Source of the DNA: Microcoleus sp036704825 | Lineage (GTDB): Bacteria > Cyanobacteriota > Cyanobacteriia > Cyanobacteriales > Microcoleaceae | Direction: 5' to 3' | Length of the DNA: 64,000 nucleotides | NCBI GenBank assembly: GCA_036704825.1 | Contig: JAUBSN010000022.1 | Location: forward strand, 1-64,000 | In this document: positions 26,501 to 36,100 of the stretch, one piece after another | Layout of the letters: each line of letters starts with the position of its first letter | Position numbering within the stretch: position 1 is the first letter of the stretch | Translations under genes and position numbers: made by a program | The notes under the pieces: model-generated | What the model saw: the letters and a program-made list of their open reading frames with translations, nothing else | Database searches by the model: none | What the model was told of the DNA's origin: nothing

Positions 26501-26882
26501 TGCAATGTAACAAGATGCTTAAGTTGAATTCGTCTTTCTAAAGGCAGAATCGAGCATTGAACTAAAGTCGCAGTTACGCTGGTTTGCTGGTTGTTAGCTG
26601 CGGTTGAGAGCGCTATATTTGTAGAGGTTGCTAGGAGGTAGCGGGCTGTGCTTAAAATTGTTTCGATCGCATTTACTGCGGAGAATTAAAACTGCGATCG
26701 CTCGTTTTATCCGCTTTTATTTTATCAAAAAATCATGTTTTAGTCAAGCAGAATTATTCTCAAATAAAATTTGCATGAGTTGTGTCCAGCGCGGCTGAGG
26801 ATTTTGCGGAAAACTTGAGATGTTTGTCAGCAAGATTTCTGATAAAATTTGATAGTAAGAACAAGTATTTAAAGGTCTGGAT
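26501..26882. promoter_or_regulatory. Spacer and presumed promoter region of the three-gene operon
   Basis: 382 bases with no gene. It contains the minus-strand leader of the rhodanese gene, a GCGATCGC-type octamer near 26694, then AT-rich DNA with TTGTCA and TAAAAT-like boxes at about 26823-26845 whose spacing is too short to be a confident promoter. AAAGG at about 26870 is the ribosome site for the next gene. Confidence 0.4.
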
Positions 26883-27605
26883 ATGTCTGAGAAAGATGAA
26901 ATTGCGGTGTCTCAAACTTTGACACCCGAACAGCAAGCGGTTTGGGATGCGAAGGCGAAAGTTCGGGTACTGCTGAATTTGTGGGATTTGGGCGGCGGGA
27001 AGATGAAGGTGAAAAAGGGGGATTTGACTAAGCGGATTGTTCGCACTAATGAGACGAGTCAGAGATATGTGGAAGTTCTCGGCGAGTTGCAGGCGACTGG
27101 GGCGATCGAGTATTCGCTGGTAAATCGGGTGACGCTGGTGGAATTGACGGCGAAGGGGAAAGAAGTTTTAGCGCAGGGGCTCAAAAGTAAGGATTCTTTG
27201 TTTGAGTTTGATGGTTCTCAAATTGGTACTCGGCTGGGAAATTCTTTGTTGAAGTGGATTCGGCATCAGGATGGTGCGGCGAGTGTTGCGGTTGAGAAGG
27301 GGAAGGGGGATGCAGGGACGATCGCATCCTATGAGGATTTTAAGGTTGTGGCGATCGATGTGTATGACAGCTTGAACCGGGATTACAACTTAGACGATTT
27401 AGTGCCGATTTATCGGATGCGTCGGGCGATCGGGGAAAGGGTAGGGCGATCGGAGTTCAATGAGTGGCTGTTGGAAATGCAGGCTAATGACATTTTTCAG
27501 CTAATGGCAGGGGAAACCCCAGACATCACCCCAGATAAACGTGAAGACTCAATCATCATTCCTGGTGGTACATTGCGTTACTACGCCAAGCGCTTAAATC
27601 CATAA
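26883..27605 (+). CDS. Winged-helix protein, first gene of ATPase-nuclease operon
   Basis: 240 residues. The N-terminal part (about 22-95) looks like a winged helix: KAKVRVLLNLWDL, TKRIVRTNETSQRYVEVLGELQATGAIEY, then a strand pair (VTLVELTAKGKEVL). The C-terminal part (about 160-238) has a second helix-strand pattern, DLVPIYRMRRAIGERVGRSEFNEWLLEMQANDIFQL followed by strands ending GGTLRYYAKRL, probably a second winged helix. No enzymatic motif. It is likely the DNA- or partner-binding subunit of the unit formed with the two following genes; the ATPase starts 47 bases later. I do not recognise a named family. Confidence 0.75.
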   Translation: MSEKDEIAVSQTLTPEQQAVWDAKAKVRVLLNLWDLGGGKMKVKKGDLTKRIVRTNETSQRYVEVLGELQATGAIEYSLVNRVTLVELTAKGKEVLAQGLKSKDSLFEFDGSQIGTRLGNSLLKWIRHQDGAASVAVEKGKGDAGTIASYEDFKVVAIDVYDSLNRDYNLDDLVPIYRMRRAIGERVGRSEFNEWLLEMQANDIFQLMAGETPDITPDKREDSIIIPGGTLRYYAKRLNP

Positions 27606-27652
27606 AATTGTTCTCAATCTTTTTGTAGTTCGTTACCTCACACCCGATAACC

Positions 27653-29632
27653 ATGAACAATATACCAGTTTCCCCGATAGAAGCCCTGAATGCTGCCATT
27701 CAAAATCACAATCCATTTAGCAAAGCTGGGATTGTCAAAGAGCAAGATATTTGGGGGAAAGGGTTCCCCGATCTTCCTACTCTAAATGCTCATGCTTCCG
27801 ATGCCATTTTTCAGGCAGTTGAAAAAGTAAAGACAAGTCAATCTAGTCAAGAAAAGGTGACTTCACTGGCATTAACTGCTTCAATGGGAGTGGGTAAAAG
27901 CCACATTTTGAATCGCACTCGCCACAGGCTAGAAAGCAATGGTAATGCTTTATTCGTTTATGCGAGTGTTAATAATTACACAGACTTGAACTTTATCAAC
28001 TACCAATTTCAGCAAACTTTAGTTAATAGTTTAAGTCGCCTAAGTAGCCAAGGTGTCATGCAATGCCAGGAAATAGCAGCAGCAATGGCTAACGAATGTT
28101 TCAAAACTATTAATCCTGCTACACCAAATCTTTCTCCTCAAAAACTACTAGATCAATTTGATCAAGCATGTGCTAGTTGGGCTACTAAAAATAAAAATTA
28201 CATGAAAGCCCTAACTAAGAAATTTCTTAAGACAAGATCAAATGTAGACCCTTATATTCTTCGAGCTGTTTTGTGGACATTATCAGAAACTGAAACACCT
28301 TTTGCTATCAAATGGTTGTCTGGTGAAGAGTTAGATAAAGCTAAAGCTGAGGAACTAGGATTGCCGACTAATTCCGGCAAGACTAATCAGGAGAGAGAAG
28401 TAGAATCTCTTAACAATGTCCAGAAAATTTTAAATTTGGTGAGTTACTACCGTCCTATCATCATTTGTTTTGATGAAATAGATGTAAATCGAGATTGGTG
28501 TAGCAGTGATGGATTAACAACAGTACACGTAATTGCCGCTCTAGTTAAGCGTTTGTACGATACTCTCGAACAATCAGAACTCAGTCAAGGTTTGGTTATT
28601 ATCACAGTAATGGCGCCCGATACTTGGAAAACAGTTAATATGCTGCCTGGTAGTATACCCGATCGAGTTTCAACATACACGCAGCGCAAACCAATCGATT
28701 TAAACTACTTGAATGGCGATTATTTAGTTGATTTAGTCAAACTATGGTTGCAAGATTTTTATGAAATCAGAAATTTAAATCCTCCTCATCCGGTCTACCC
28801 ATTTGAGGAAAGTCAACTGAGAGAATATGGCAGAGGTAAGCCAACTGTACGCGAAGCTTTGAGATGGTGTGCCGAGAATTTTAAAGTTTTGATGCCTCCA
28901 ACGCCTGAACTTCCAGAAGATCCTGCTGAACGGTTTGATCTTGCTTTTACCAAGGAACTTGAGGAAGACATCCGAGAGGATATGAAGGATAGTTTCACAA
29001 TTGCCAATGCTATTTGCTTTGGTTTTGCCACCCTGATAGATGAGACTGTGGATAATGTAAAAATAAATAACATTATGACAGAGGTTAAACCAAAATTACA
29101 AAATGCAGGTTGGATTAATTTCAAGATAATTGGTGTCGAAAATGGAAAAAAGATAAAGATTGGTGTTTCAGTCATTCAAACTTCTCAATCTGACTTAGTT
29201 GCTGGCTTAAGACGCTTAATAGATTATCAAAAATTTGATTTAACTCGCGGTTGTTTAGTCCGTTCCCAATCAAAAATAGAGAAAATGAGCAAAAATTCTC
29301 AAGCCTACAAGCTACTAGAAAAACTCGTATCAGTAGAAAAAGGCGGTGAGTTGGTGTACTTGATTGAAGACCAAATAAAACCGTTATTTGCTCTCCGTGC
29401 TGTTTATGAAAAATGCACAGAGTATAATTTAACCGAAGACGACGTTTTTGATTTCATATCTCAGAAAAAGCTCACTTTTGATAATCTTTTACTGCGAGAA
29501 ATTTTGAGCGATCCGTCGAATCAAATGCCTGTGGTTGATGATGAAGATGAACTCCAACTTTTAGAAGATATTTTCAACCCTACCAGTAGTGATGATACGG
29601 ATGATGGCGATCTAAGCGACCAATTTAGTTAA
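27653..29632 (+). CDS. P-loop ATPase of the AAA/STAND kind, second gene of operon
   Basis: 659 residues. Walker A: TASMGVGKSH (about 75-84, with Ala at the first glycine position). Walker B: IIICFDEID, Asp274-Glu275. A following strand (LVIITVMAPDTW) looks like sensor 1, and PDRVSTYTQRKPIDL contains candidate arginine-finger residues. The layout resembles Orc/Cdc6- or KAP-like AAA+ ATPases that load or sense nucleic acids. The C-terminal 250 residues hold helical and winged-helix-like regions (SQSDLVAGLRRLIDYQKFDLTRG), ending in an acidic tail (DDEDELQLLEDIF...SSDDTDDGDL). It reads AT-richer than its neighbours by eye. The nuclease gene begins 2 bases after its stop, so translation is probably coupled. 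A closer family is not recognised. Confidence 0.8.
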   Translation: MNNIPVSPIEALNAAIQNHNPFSKAGIVKEQDIWGKGFPDLPTLNAHASDAIFQAVEKVKTSQSSQEKVTSLALTASMGVGKSHILNRTRHRLESNGNALFVYASVNNYTDLNFINYQFQQTLVNSLSRLSSQGVMQCQEIAAAMANECFKTINPATPNLSPQKLLDQFDQACASWATKNKNYMKALTKKFLKTRSNVDPYILRAVLWTLSETETPFAIKWLSGEELDKAKAEELGLPTNSGKTNQEREVESLNNVQKILNLVSYYRPIIICFDEIDVNRDWCSSDGLTTVHVIAALVKRLYDTLEQSELSQGLVIITVMAPDTWKTVNMLPGSIPDRVSTYTQRKPIDLNYLNGDYLVDLVKLWLQDFYEIRNLNPPHPVYPFEESQLREYGRGKPTVREALRWCAENFKVLMPPTPELPEDPAERFDLAFTKELEEDIREDMKDSFTIANAICFGFATLIDETVDNVKINNIMTEVKPKLQNAGWINFKIIGVENGKKIKIGVSVIQTSQSDLVAGLRRLIDYQKFDLTRGCLVRSQSKIEKMSKNSQAYKLLEKLVSVEKGGELVYLIEDQIKPLFALRAVYEKCTEYNLTEDDVFDFISQKKLTFDNLLLREILSDPSNQMPVVDDEDELQLLEDIFNPTSSDDTDDGDLSDQFS

Positions 29633-29634
29633 GT

Positions 29635-31095
29635 ATGAATCAATCAATTTTGCTTCAAACAGCACTGGCTTTACCTGTTCCAGATATTGAAGCTTTAATC
29701 CAAGGACGCATGATTGCAGCTATGCCTCGGATGTTTCTGAATCCGGGGCGGACATTTGCTTTGTATCCAGCTAATTTTTCGGTTGATTTGCTATCGGGCG
29801 ATCGATATTATCGATCGCATTTTTTGCCGATAGCTCAAAAGGCACTTGCTCAGTTAGATTCAGATAAAGTTTCGATCAAAGCTTGGGCTAGGTGCGAATT
29901 GTGCCAAATGGTAAATGAGTCTGAATCATTAGAGGCTTTGTCGCGGTTAACAGTCTGGAAAACAGAGGCGCTACAGCAAATTCTCCAGCAGCGTCCTTTT
30001 ATTTTTCTAGCTTATCTTCGCGTCTATTTGCTGCCTCAGCCGCTGGAAATGCCAGTGTATCCCAGCGGCAATTTTGTACCTTTGCCAAAATCTCTAACTG
30101 TTACTGATTCAACGCCAGTGTTGAGCGAGTCTATCTTTGCCAAACGCCGTCAAAAGCTGGAAAAACTAGAGCCGCCAGAACATCCAGAATTGGAAGAGTT
30201 GCAAAGTGCATTAGCGCATTTATCCACCACCAACCCAAAAGCCAAACAACTAGACGCAGAAATCAAAATATTTCTCGGTTGGAGTAGCGATAAGCCTGTA
30301 AAACCAATCAAACCGAATTTAGCTTGGATAAATACCATAGCAGCTTTGGGAAATCGCACCAAAGAACTAGATAAAGACAAAAGCAACTATCAAGCAGGAA
30401 CAGACTTTGAAATTGTAGTGCGCGATAGCCTTGAGTTTTTGGGTTTTACAATAGATTATGCTCACAAAGGTGGTGCTGGTGGCTTAGATTTATTATGCTC
30501 AAAACCTTACCCCTTAGTGGGCGAGTGCAAAGCCGGTAAAAAAATCCCTAACGATACAGCAGTTCAATTGCTCAATTTAGGAACGCTACGGCTCAAAGAT
30601 AAAGAAACACTCGCAAAAGCAACTAAGTTGATTATTGGCCCTGGCGTTCCAACTCCTCAACTTATGGATGCAGCAAAAGTACACGGTATGGCAATTATGA
30701 ACCCTGAGACGCTGGAAAAACTGGTTAAACTTCAAAGCAAATATCCTAACTCGGTGGACTTATTTAAACTGAAAGAATACTTAAAACCGGGGCAATCTGA
30801 TGATGAAGTTGCTAAATATATTGAGCAAGTTGAACAAGAAATTAAAGTGCGATCGCACGTTCTTTGTATCCTGAAAAAGTATTTAGAAACTACAGGTTCT
30901 GAAAGAGCCAGTGTTGATGCTCTGATCGGTGCGTATTCAATGTCTAACCCACCCAAGAAGTTGTCCCGCGAAGAGTTGCACGAAATGTTAGTAGAACTTT
31001 CTTCTCCGCTGACAGGTTATGCAGGGCGAATTAAAGGCGAGAATTTAGGGCGCGATCGCTTTTATTTCCTGCGCGATTTGTCCCTAGATGATTGA
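29635..31095 (+). CDS. PD-(D/E)xK (Mrr-like) nuclease, third gene of operon
   Basis: 486 residues. The first 240 residues are a domain I cannot place (MNQSILLQTALALPVPDIEALIQGR...), with a CELC pair at 87-90. A nuclease domain covers about 250-350: NYQAGTDFE (Glu259), GGAGGLDLLC (Asp285) and LVGECKAGK (Glu297, Lys299), the Mrr-like pattern E...D...ExK. The following TAVQLLNLGTLRL is usual for such nucleases. The C-terminal 120 residues are helical and may bind partners. Placed with an ATPase and a winged-helix protein, it looks like the effector of a nucleic-acid-targeting unit; this is inference. The last codons (LDD, stop) are copied in the duplicated DNA at 31977. Confidence 0.8.
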   Translation: MNQSILLQTALALPVPDIEALIQGRMIAAMPRMFLNPGRTFALYPANFSVDLLSGDRYYRSHFLPIAQKALAQLDSDKVSIKAWARCELCQMVNESESLEALSRLTVWKTEALQQILQQRPFIFLAYLRVYLLPQPLEMPVYPSGNFVPLPKSLTVTDSTPVLSESIFAKRRQKLEKLEPPEHPELEELQSALAHLSTTNPKAKQLDAEIKIFLGWSSDKPVKPIKPNLAWINTIAALGNRTKELDKDKSNYQAGTDFEIVVRDSLEFLGFTIDYAHKGGAGGLDLLCSKPYPLVGECKAGKKIPNDTAVQLLNLGTLRLKDKETLAKATKLIIGPGVPTPQLMDAAKVHGMAIMNPETLEKLVKLQSKYPNSVDLFKLKEYLKPGQSDDEVAKYIEQVEQEIKVRSHVLCILKKYLETTGSERASVDALIGAYSMSNPPKKLSREELHEMLVELSSPLTGYAGRIKGENLGRDRFYFLRDLSLDD

Positions 31096-31154
31096 GATAC
31101 GTCAAGGGCGATACCCTACGGGATAGCTTCGGCGCGCGTACTCGATCCAATTTC

Positions 31155-31871
31155 CTACACAGCATCAGGATCTACGCCCAACTCCCGCAACCTCGCCGCC
31201 AATCTTTCAGCTTTCTGCAATTGAGCTTGTTCTGCCTTAATTAACCCTTCCACCAATGGCGGATCTAAAATTTCATTGACTGATAATCTCAGATTGGGAA
31301 ATACTACAGATTCCATTTCCTCACCCGGCAAGAAATCTGTATACGTGTAACCTTCTTCACCTTCAATCAATGAAAAAAGCCGGATTTTTTGCTTGCCCAT
31401 TTTAGGGTCAACAATGCAATATTCCGGCACATTAGCTAATTCGTACTCTCCGCGTTTAATCACGTAATCTTCGCGGCGATTTTCGCTGACTACTTCTACC
31501 ACTAACAGCGGCTTTTCATCAAATTCGAGGATACCTGCACCGGGTCTAGCAGCAGCTTGTTCCAAAAGACTTTGAGTGCAGACAACTACATCGGGAATCC
31601 GAGATTTATCTTCATCGGTTCTCACTCCCAGACCTGTTTTTACTACTAAGTCGAGATTGTGTTCAGCTAGGTAACGCTGCAATTGGTAAACTAAATATTC
31701 GCAAATTTTGATGTGTAAAACTGTAGCTGTTGGCATCGCAATTAATTTGCCTTTGTACAGCTCATATTTTACATCAGATTCTCCTTGATAAATTCGGTAT
31801 TCTTCAAAGGTCAATGTGGGCGAAGTATCGAGTTTTGTTTCTGCGACTGCTGGCACAACAGATTGAGACAT
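31155..31871 (-). CDS. Uma2-family nuclease-like protein (duplicate A)
   Basis: 238 residues, MSQSVVPAVAETKLDTSPTL start, same core residues as the copy at 14317: YELYKGKLIA (Glu), SRIPDVVV (Asp), LLVVEVVS (Glu) and DYVIKRGEYELANVPEYCIVD. The C-terminal coiled stretch is short (EQAQLQKAERLAARLRELGVDPD), lacking the repeats of its tandem neighbour. Expression is directed toward the nuclease gene end, 59 bases away, so the two converge. Confidence 0.92.
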   Translation of the reverse strand: MSQSVVPAVAETKLDTSPTLTFEEYRIYQGESDVKYELYKGKLIAMPTATVLHIKICEYLVYQLQRYLAEHNLDLVVKTGLGVRTDEDKSRIPDVVVCTQSLLEQAAARPGAGILEFDEKPLLVVEVVSENRREDYVIKRGEYELANVPEYCIVDPKMGKQKIRLFSLIEGEEGYTYTDFLPGEEMESVVFPNLRLSVNEILDPPLVEGLIKAEQAQLQKAERLAARLRELGVDPDAV

Positions 31872-32047
31872 ATATTTTTACCTATCTCTATAGTTTATTA
31901 TTATACTCAATTTTGATTTTAAGAATATAGGCTTCGGTTCGGCAAAGATCGCCCTTCTTGACTCCACGACTTGCCGCTAGATGATTGAGATACGTCAAGG
32001 GCGATTCCCTGCGGGATAGCTTCGCCGCGCGTACTTTATCCAATTTC

Positions 32048-32839
32048 CTACACAGCATCAGGATCTATATTCAACTCCCGCAACTTCGCCGCCAATCTTT
32101 CAGCGCGTTGTCGCTCCTCATCAGCGCGTTGTCGCTCCTCATCAGCGCGTTGTCGCTCCGTTGTAGCTTGCTGTCCGAGTTCCAGCAATCGCGCTTGTTC
32201 TTCCTTAATCAACCCTTCCACCAATGGCGGACACAATATTTCATTGACTGATAATCTCAGATTGGGAAATACTACAGATACCATGTCATCTCCCGGCAAA
32301 TAATCTATCTGTGCATAACTTTCTTCACCTTCGGGAAATGCCGCAACTCGCACCCGCTGTCTATTTTCTGTTGGGTCAACAATCACATATTCCGGCACGT
32401 TAGCTAGTTCGTACTCTCCTCGTTTAACTACATAGTCTGCCCGCCGATCTTGGCTCACCACTTCTATTACTAATAATGGTGTTTCATCAAAGTCAAGGAT
32501 GCCGGAACCAGGTCTTGCTAGAGCTTGTTGCCACAAACTTTCCGTGCAGACAACCACATCGGGAATTCGCGATGTCGCATCTTCTGTTCTCACTCCTACA
32601 GAAGTTTTTACTACTAAGTCGAGATTGTGTTCAGCTAGGTAACGCTGCAATTTGTAAACCCAATATTCGCAGATGCTGGTGTGTAATGCGCTAGCCGTTG
32701 CCATTGGTATTAATTTGCCTTTGTACAATTCGTATTTTACATCGTCCTTGCTTTGATAAACTCTGTATTCTTCAAAGGTCAATGTGGGAGAAGTATCGAA
32801 CTGTTTTTCTGCGACTGCTGGCACAATAGATTGAGACAT
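32048..32839 (-). CDS. Uma2-family nuclease-like protein (duplicate B)
   Basis: 263 residues, MSQSIVPAVAEKQFDTSPTL start. Core residues as in duplicate A (YELYKGKLIP, SRIPDVVV, LLVIEVVS, DYVVKRGEYELANVPEY). Near the C-terminus the seven-residue unit QRADEER is repeated, encoded by three 21-bp DNA copies starting at 32101, 32122 and 32143, which lengthens the coiled coil by slippage. The end LRELNIDPDAV matches the other copies. Confidence 0.92.
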   Translation of the reverse strand: MSQSIVPAVAEKQFDTSPTLTFEEYRVYQSKDDVKYELYKGKLIPMATASALHTSICEYWVYKLQRYLAEHNLDLVVKTSVGVRTEDATSRIPDVVVCTESLWQQALARPGSGILDFDETPLLVIEVVSQDRRADYVVKRGEYELANVPEYVIVDPTENRQRVRVAAFPEGEESYAQIDYLPGDDMVSVVFPNLRLSVNEILCPPLVEGLIKEEQARLLELGQQATTERQRADEERQRADEERQRAERLAAKLRELNIDPDAV

Positions 32840-33103
32840 ATATTTTTACCTATCTCGATAGTTTACTATAGCAATCCTTGCAGGAGTCGTAAATTTTTGA
32901 CCCCACCCCAACCCTCCCCTTATCAAGGGGAGGGAGTAAGAAATTCACAAATGATTTAGGATGGCTATATTATACTCAATTTTAATTTTAACACTCAATG
33001 CCTTGAGTACGAAAAGGTCGATCGCCCTTATTGACTTTCCAATAAGCACAGGCCGCAATAGTTTTAATATTTTTCAAAATACAAATTAAATATTTGGTTC
33101 AGT

Positions 33104-36100
33104 TCACCATTTGGGCGATCGCCTCAACAAGTCTGTAGCTGCCTCGCTGTCGAGAGGTTTAGAGAAAAAGTACCCCTGACCGTACTCGCAGCCGATCGCC
33201 CGCATTTGAGCCAATTGGACGGCGGTTTCGACACCTTCTGCCACTACCTCCATCCCCAAACTGCGCGCCAGCATGACGATCGCCCGCACGATTTCCAAAT
33301 TTTCACCCGTTTCTCCGATGCGGCTGACAAAAGAGCGATCGACCTTCAAAATATTAATCGGGAACTTGTGCAAATAACTCAGAGACGAATAACCAGTGCC
33401 GAAATCATCAATACACAGCCCGATACCCAAGTCTCTCAACTGCGAAAGCATCGCCGCCGCCGCTTCCCCATCTTCCATCACCACACTCTCAGTAATCTCC
33501 AACTTCAAACAGCGAGCATCAACACCCGTTTCCAGCAAAACTTGCTTAATTTGCTCGATGGATTCCGGTTCCGCAAACTGCCTCCCGGAAAGATTTACTG
33601 CGACTGTCAGCCGCGAATTTCCCACAGGTAAATTCAAACTCTGCCACTTGATAATTTGGCGGCAGCTTTCGTTCAAAACCCATAAACCCAAAGGCGTAAT
33701 TAACCCTGTTTCCTCCGCCATCGCAATAAATTCCATCGGGGAAACTAAACCCCGTTCCGGGTGCAGCCAGCGCACCAGCGCCTCAAATCCGATAACTGAA
33801 CCTGTTTTTAAACTAACGATCGGCTGATAATAAACAGTAAAAGGACATTCCAATTTTAAAGTAGTCAATTGCGACTTCGGACGCTCCAATCTCCGATCGA
33901 TTTCGCTCATCGGCGAGTTTTCTGCCGCCGTCCCACAGGCGAAATCCACTATCGAATAGTTCAAATTGAGTTCTTCAACCGACTCCCGCAAATCGTGTTC
34001 CAAGTGCATCAAAGCCACAGCTTGAGTGTGCATCGCACTGGTAAAAACTTCGTAGCGAGCTTTTCCGAGAGCTTTGGCGCGGTACATCGCAATATCAGCA
34101 TCGCGCAAAATATCTCCCGGCCACTGATATTTGTTGGTACTTAAGGCAATGCCGATGCTAGCAGTAATTAAAACTTTATTACCTTCCAAATACAGCGGTC
34201 GTTCGATCGTTTTGAGAATTGCCTTTGCTTGGGCGATCGCCTCATCAACACCGTGAATTTCTTCCAGCAAAATCACAAACTCATCTCCCCCCAGACGCGC
34301 CACCGTATCGCCGGGCCGCAAACAAGTCAAGAGACGGCGAGCCACAGCCACCAACAGCCGATCGCCCGTGCGGTGTCCCTGGCTGTCATTAATCACCTTA
34401 AACCTGTCCAAATCCAGAAACAGCACCGCAAACTGATAGCTGGGATGCCGTTGCGCGCGGGCAAAAGCTTGCCCCAACCTGTCAGTGAACAAAGCGCGGT
34501 TGGGCAACTCCGTCAGCGCGTCGTGCAAAGCATCGTGCAACAGTTGTTCTTCAGCCATCTTGCGTTCAGTCACGTCGTGACAGTTGACCACAATTCCCCG
34601 CACCGAAGGTTCGTTGAGCAAATTCGTCGCCACCGCTTCCAACACGCACCAGGAACCGTCCTTGTGCTGCACTCGGTATTCCGCCATTCCCTGGCTAACT
34701 CTCGGCATTTGCATGACACCTTTGAACACTTGGTCCACTATCAGCAATTCGTCAGGGTGAATCAAGTCAAAGATAGACCGGCCCAGGACTTCCGCCGTCG
34801 GGTAGCCCAAAATCCGCTCTAGGGAAGGAGAGACATAGCGGCAAAAGCCTTTCTCGTCGAGAATCACAATAATGTCTCTAGCATTTTCAATCAACGATCG
34901 AAAGCGCTTCTCGCTTTGCCGCAGCTCTTGTTCCGTGCGCTTTCGGTCGGTAATATCGGTATAGATGTAAATCAGACCGACAATTTTGCCTGTAGGGTCT
35001 TTAATGGCATCGGCCCGCAGCAACACTTGCAAAGTTTCACCGCTTTTAGTGCGGTTGGTAATTTCACCAAACCAAGAATAACCCCGGGCGATCGTGTCGA
35101 GTACCTCCCTGGCGACTGCGGGGTCAGCAAAAACTGCCGGTACACCTCCGGCGAGTTTAAATTCCTCTGCCGTGTCCCATTCAAATAGCTGAGAAAACGC
35201 TTGATTTTGATAGATGTGAGTGCCGTTGGCATCGCTGATGCCGATCGCCTCACTCGAACTTTCCACCGCCTTGCGAGTCAGCACCAGAGCTTCTTCTGCC
35301 CGCTTGCGCTCGGTAATGTCAATCCCTACCAGACAAGCTGCTTTGCCCCGATCGTACTTTTGAGCCACAATCAAATAGTATCCCTCCGACTCTCCCCCGC
35401 CGGTTTGTACCTTAACGTTGAGTTCTTTAACCGCTTCCGTAGCGTCGCCGGCAAAAAACTCCACCACAAAAGAGTTAAAATCCGAGCTAGCGCCCAGAAA
35501 ACCAATATCTTGACCGACAAAAGCCGACGGCCGCAAACCGTGCAGTTTCGCTAAGTGCTGGTTAACCCCCAAATAGCGCAAATCCGAGCTAATCCAAGAT
35601 ACTGTTCCCGGAACTGCTGCCAAAATCGTTTGCAGTTGGTCGTTAGCTTGCTGCAATGCTTCCTGCACTTCGGATATTGGTTCCGACAAATCAGACTGAA
35701 CTCCTACAAAATGAGTCAAATTAGCGTTGTTGTCTCGCACGGGAGATAGCGATAATTTTGTCCAAAAAGGAGTGCCGTCTTTGCGGTAATTTTTGATTGG
35801 TATCTGGATTTCTCGACCTTGGCGCAAGGCCTCGCGGATTTTAGCTACAGTAGTTCGATCGGTATCCGGACCTTGCAAAAATCGGCAATTGCGCCCCAAA
35901 ATTTCACTGGCGCAGTAACCTGTCATCCGTTCAAAGGCCGGATTGCAATAAATTATCGGACAATCGGGTGCATTGGCGTCAGCAATGACAATGCCGCAGC
36001 TACTAGCTGCCAAGGCTCGATCGCGCAGCCACAGCGCTTCTGACGCAGTATGGCGATCGCCGCCACTCCCCACTTCACCTAAATTAGAAATTGACTGGTT

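Larger units (their letters stand above)
31084..32880. repeat. Tandem segmental duplication carrying Uma2 genes
   Basis: The start CTAGATGATTGAGATACGTC (first 20 bases) occurs at 31084 and again at 31977, followed in both by CAAGGGCGAT, a GGGATAGCTTCG stretch, CCAATTTCCTACACAGCATC and then a Uma2 gene on the minus strand with the same leader (TAGGTAAAAATATG). The first copy overlaps the last codons of the nuclease gene; the second carries those codons as a relic. Unit length is about 890 bases; copies have since diverged. Confidence 0.85.

Noticed and set aside
33206..36043. Several plus-strand frames opposite the LOV-GGDEF-EAL gene
   Set aside because: Antisense shadows; the minus-strand gene has every family motif.
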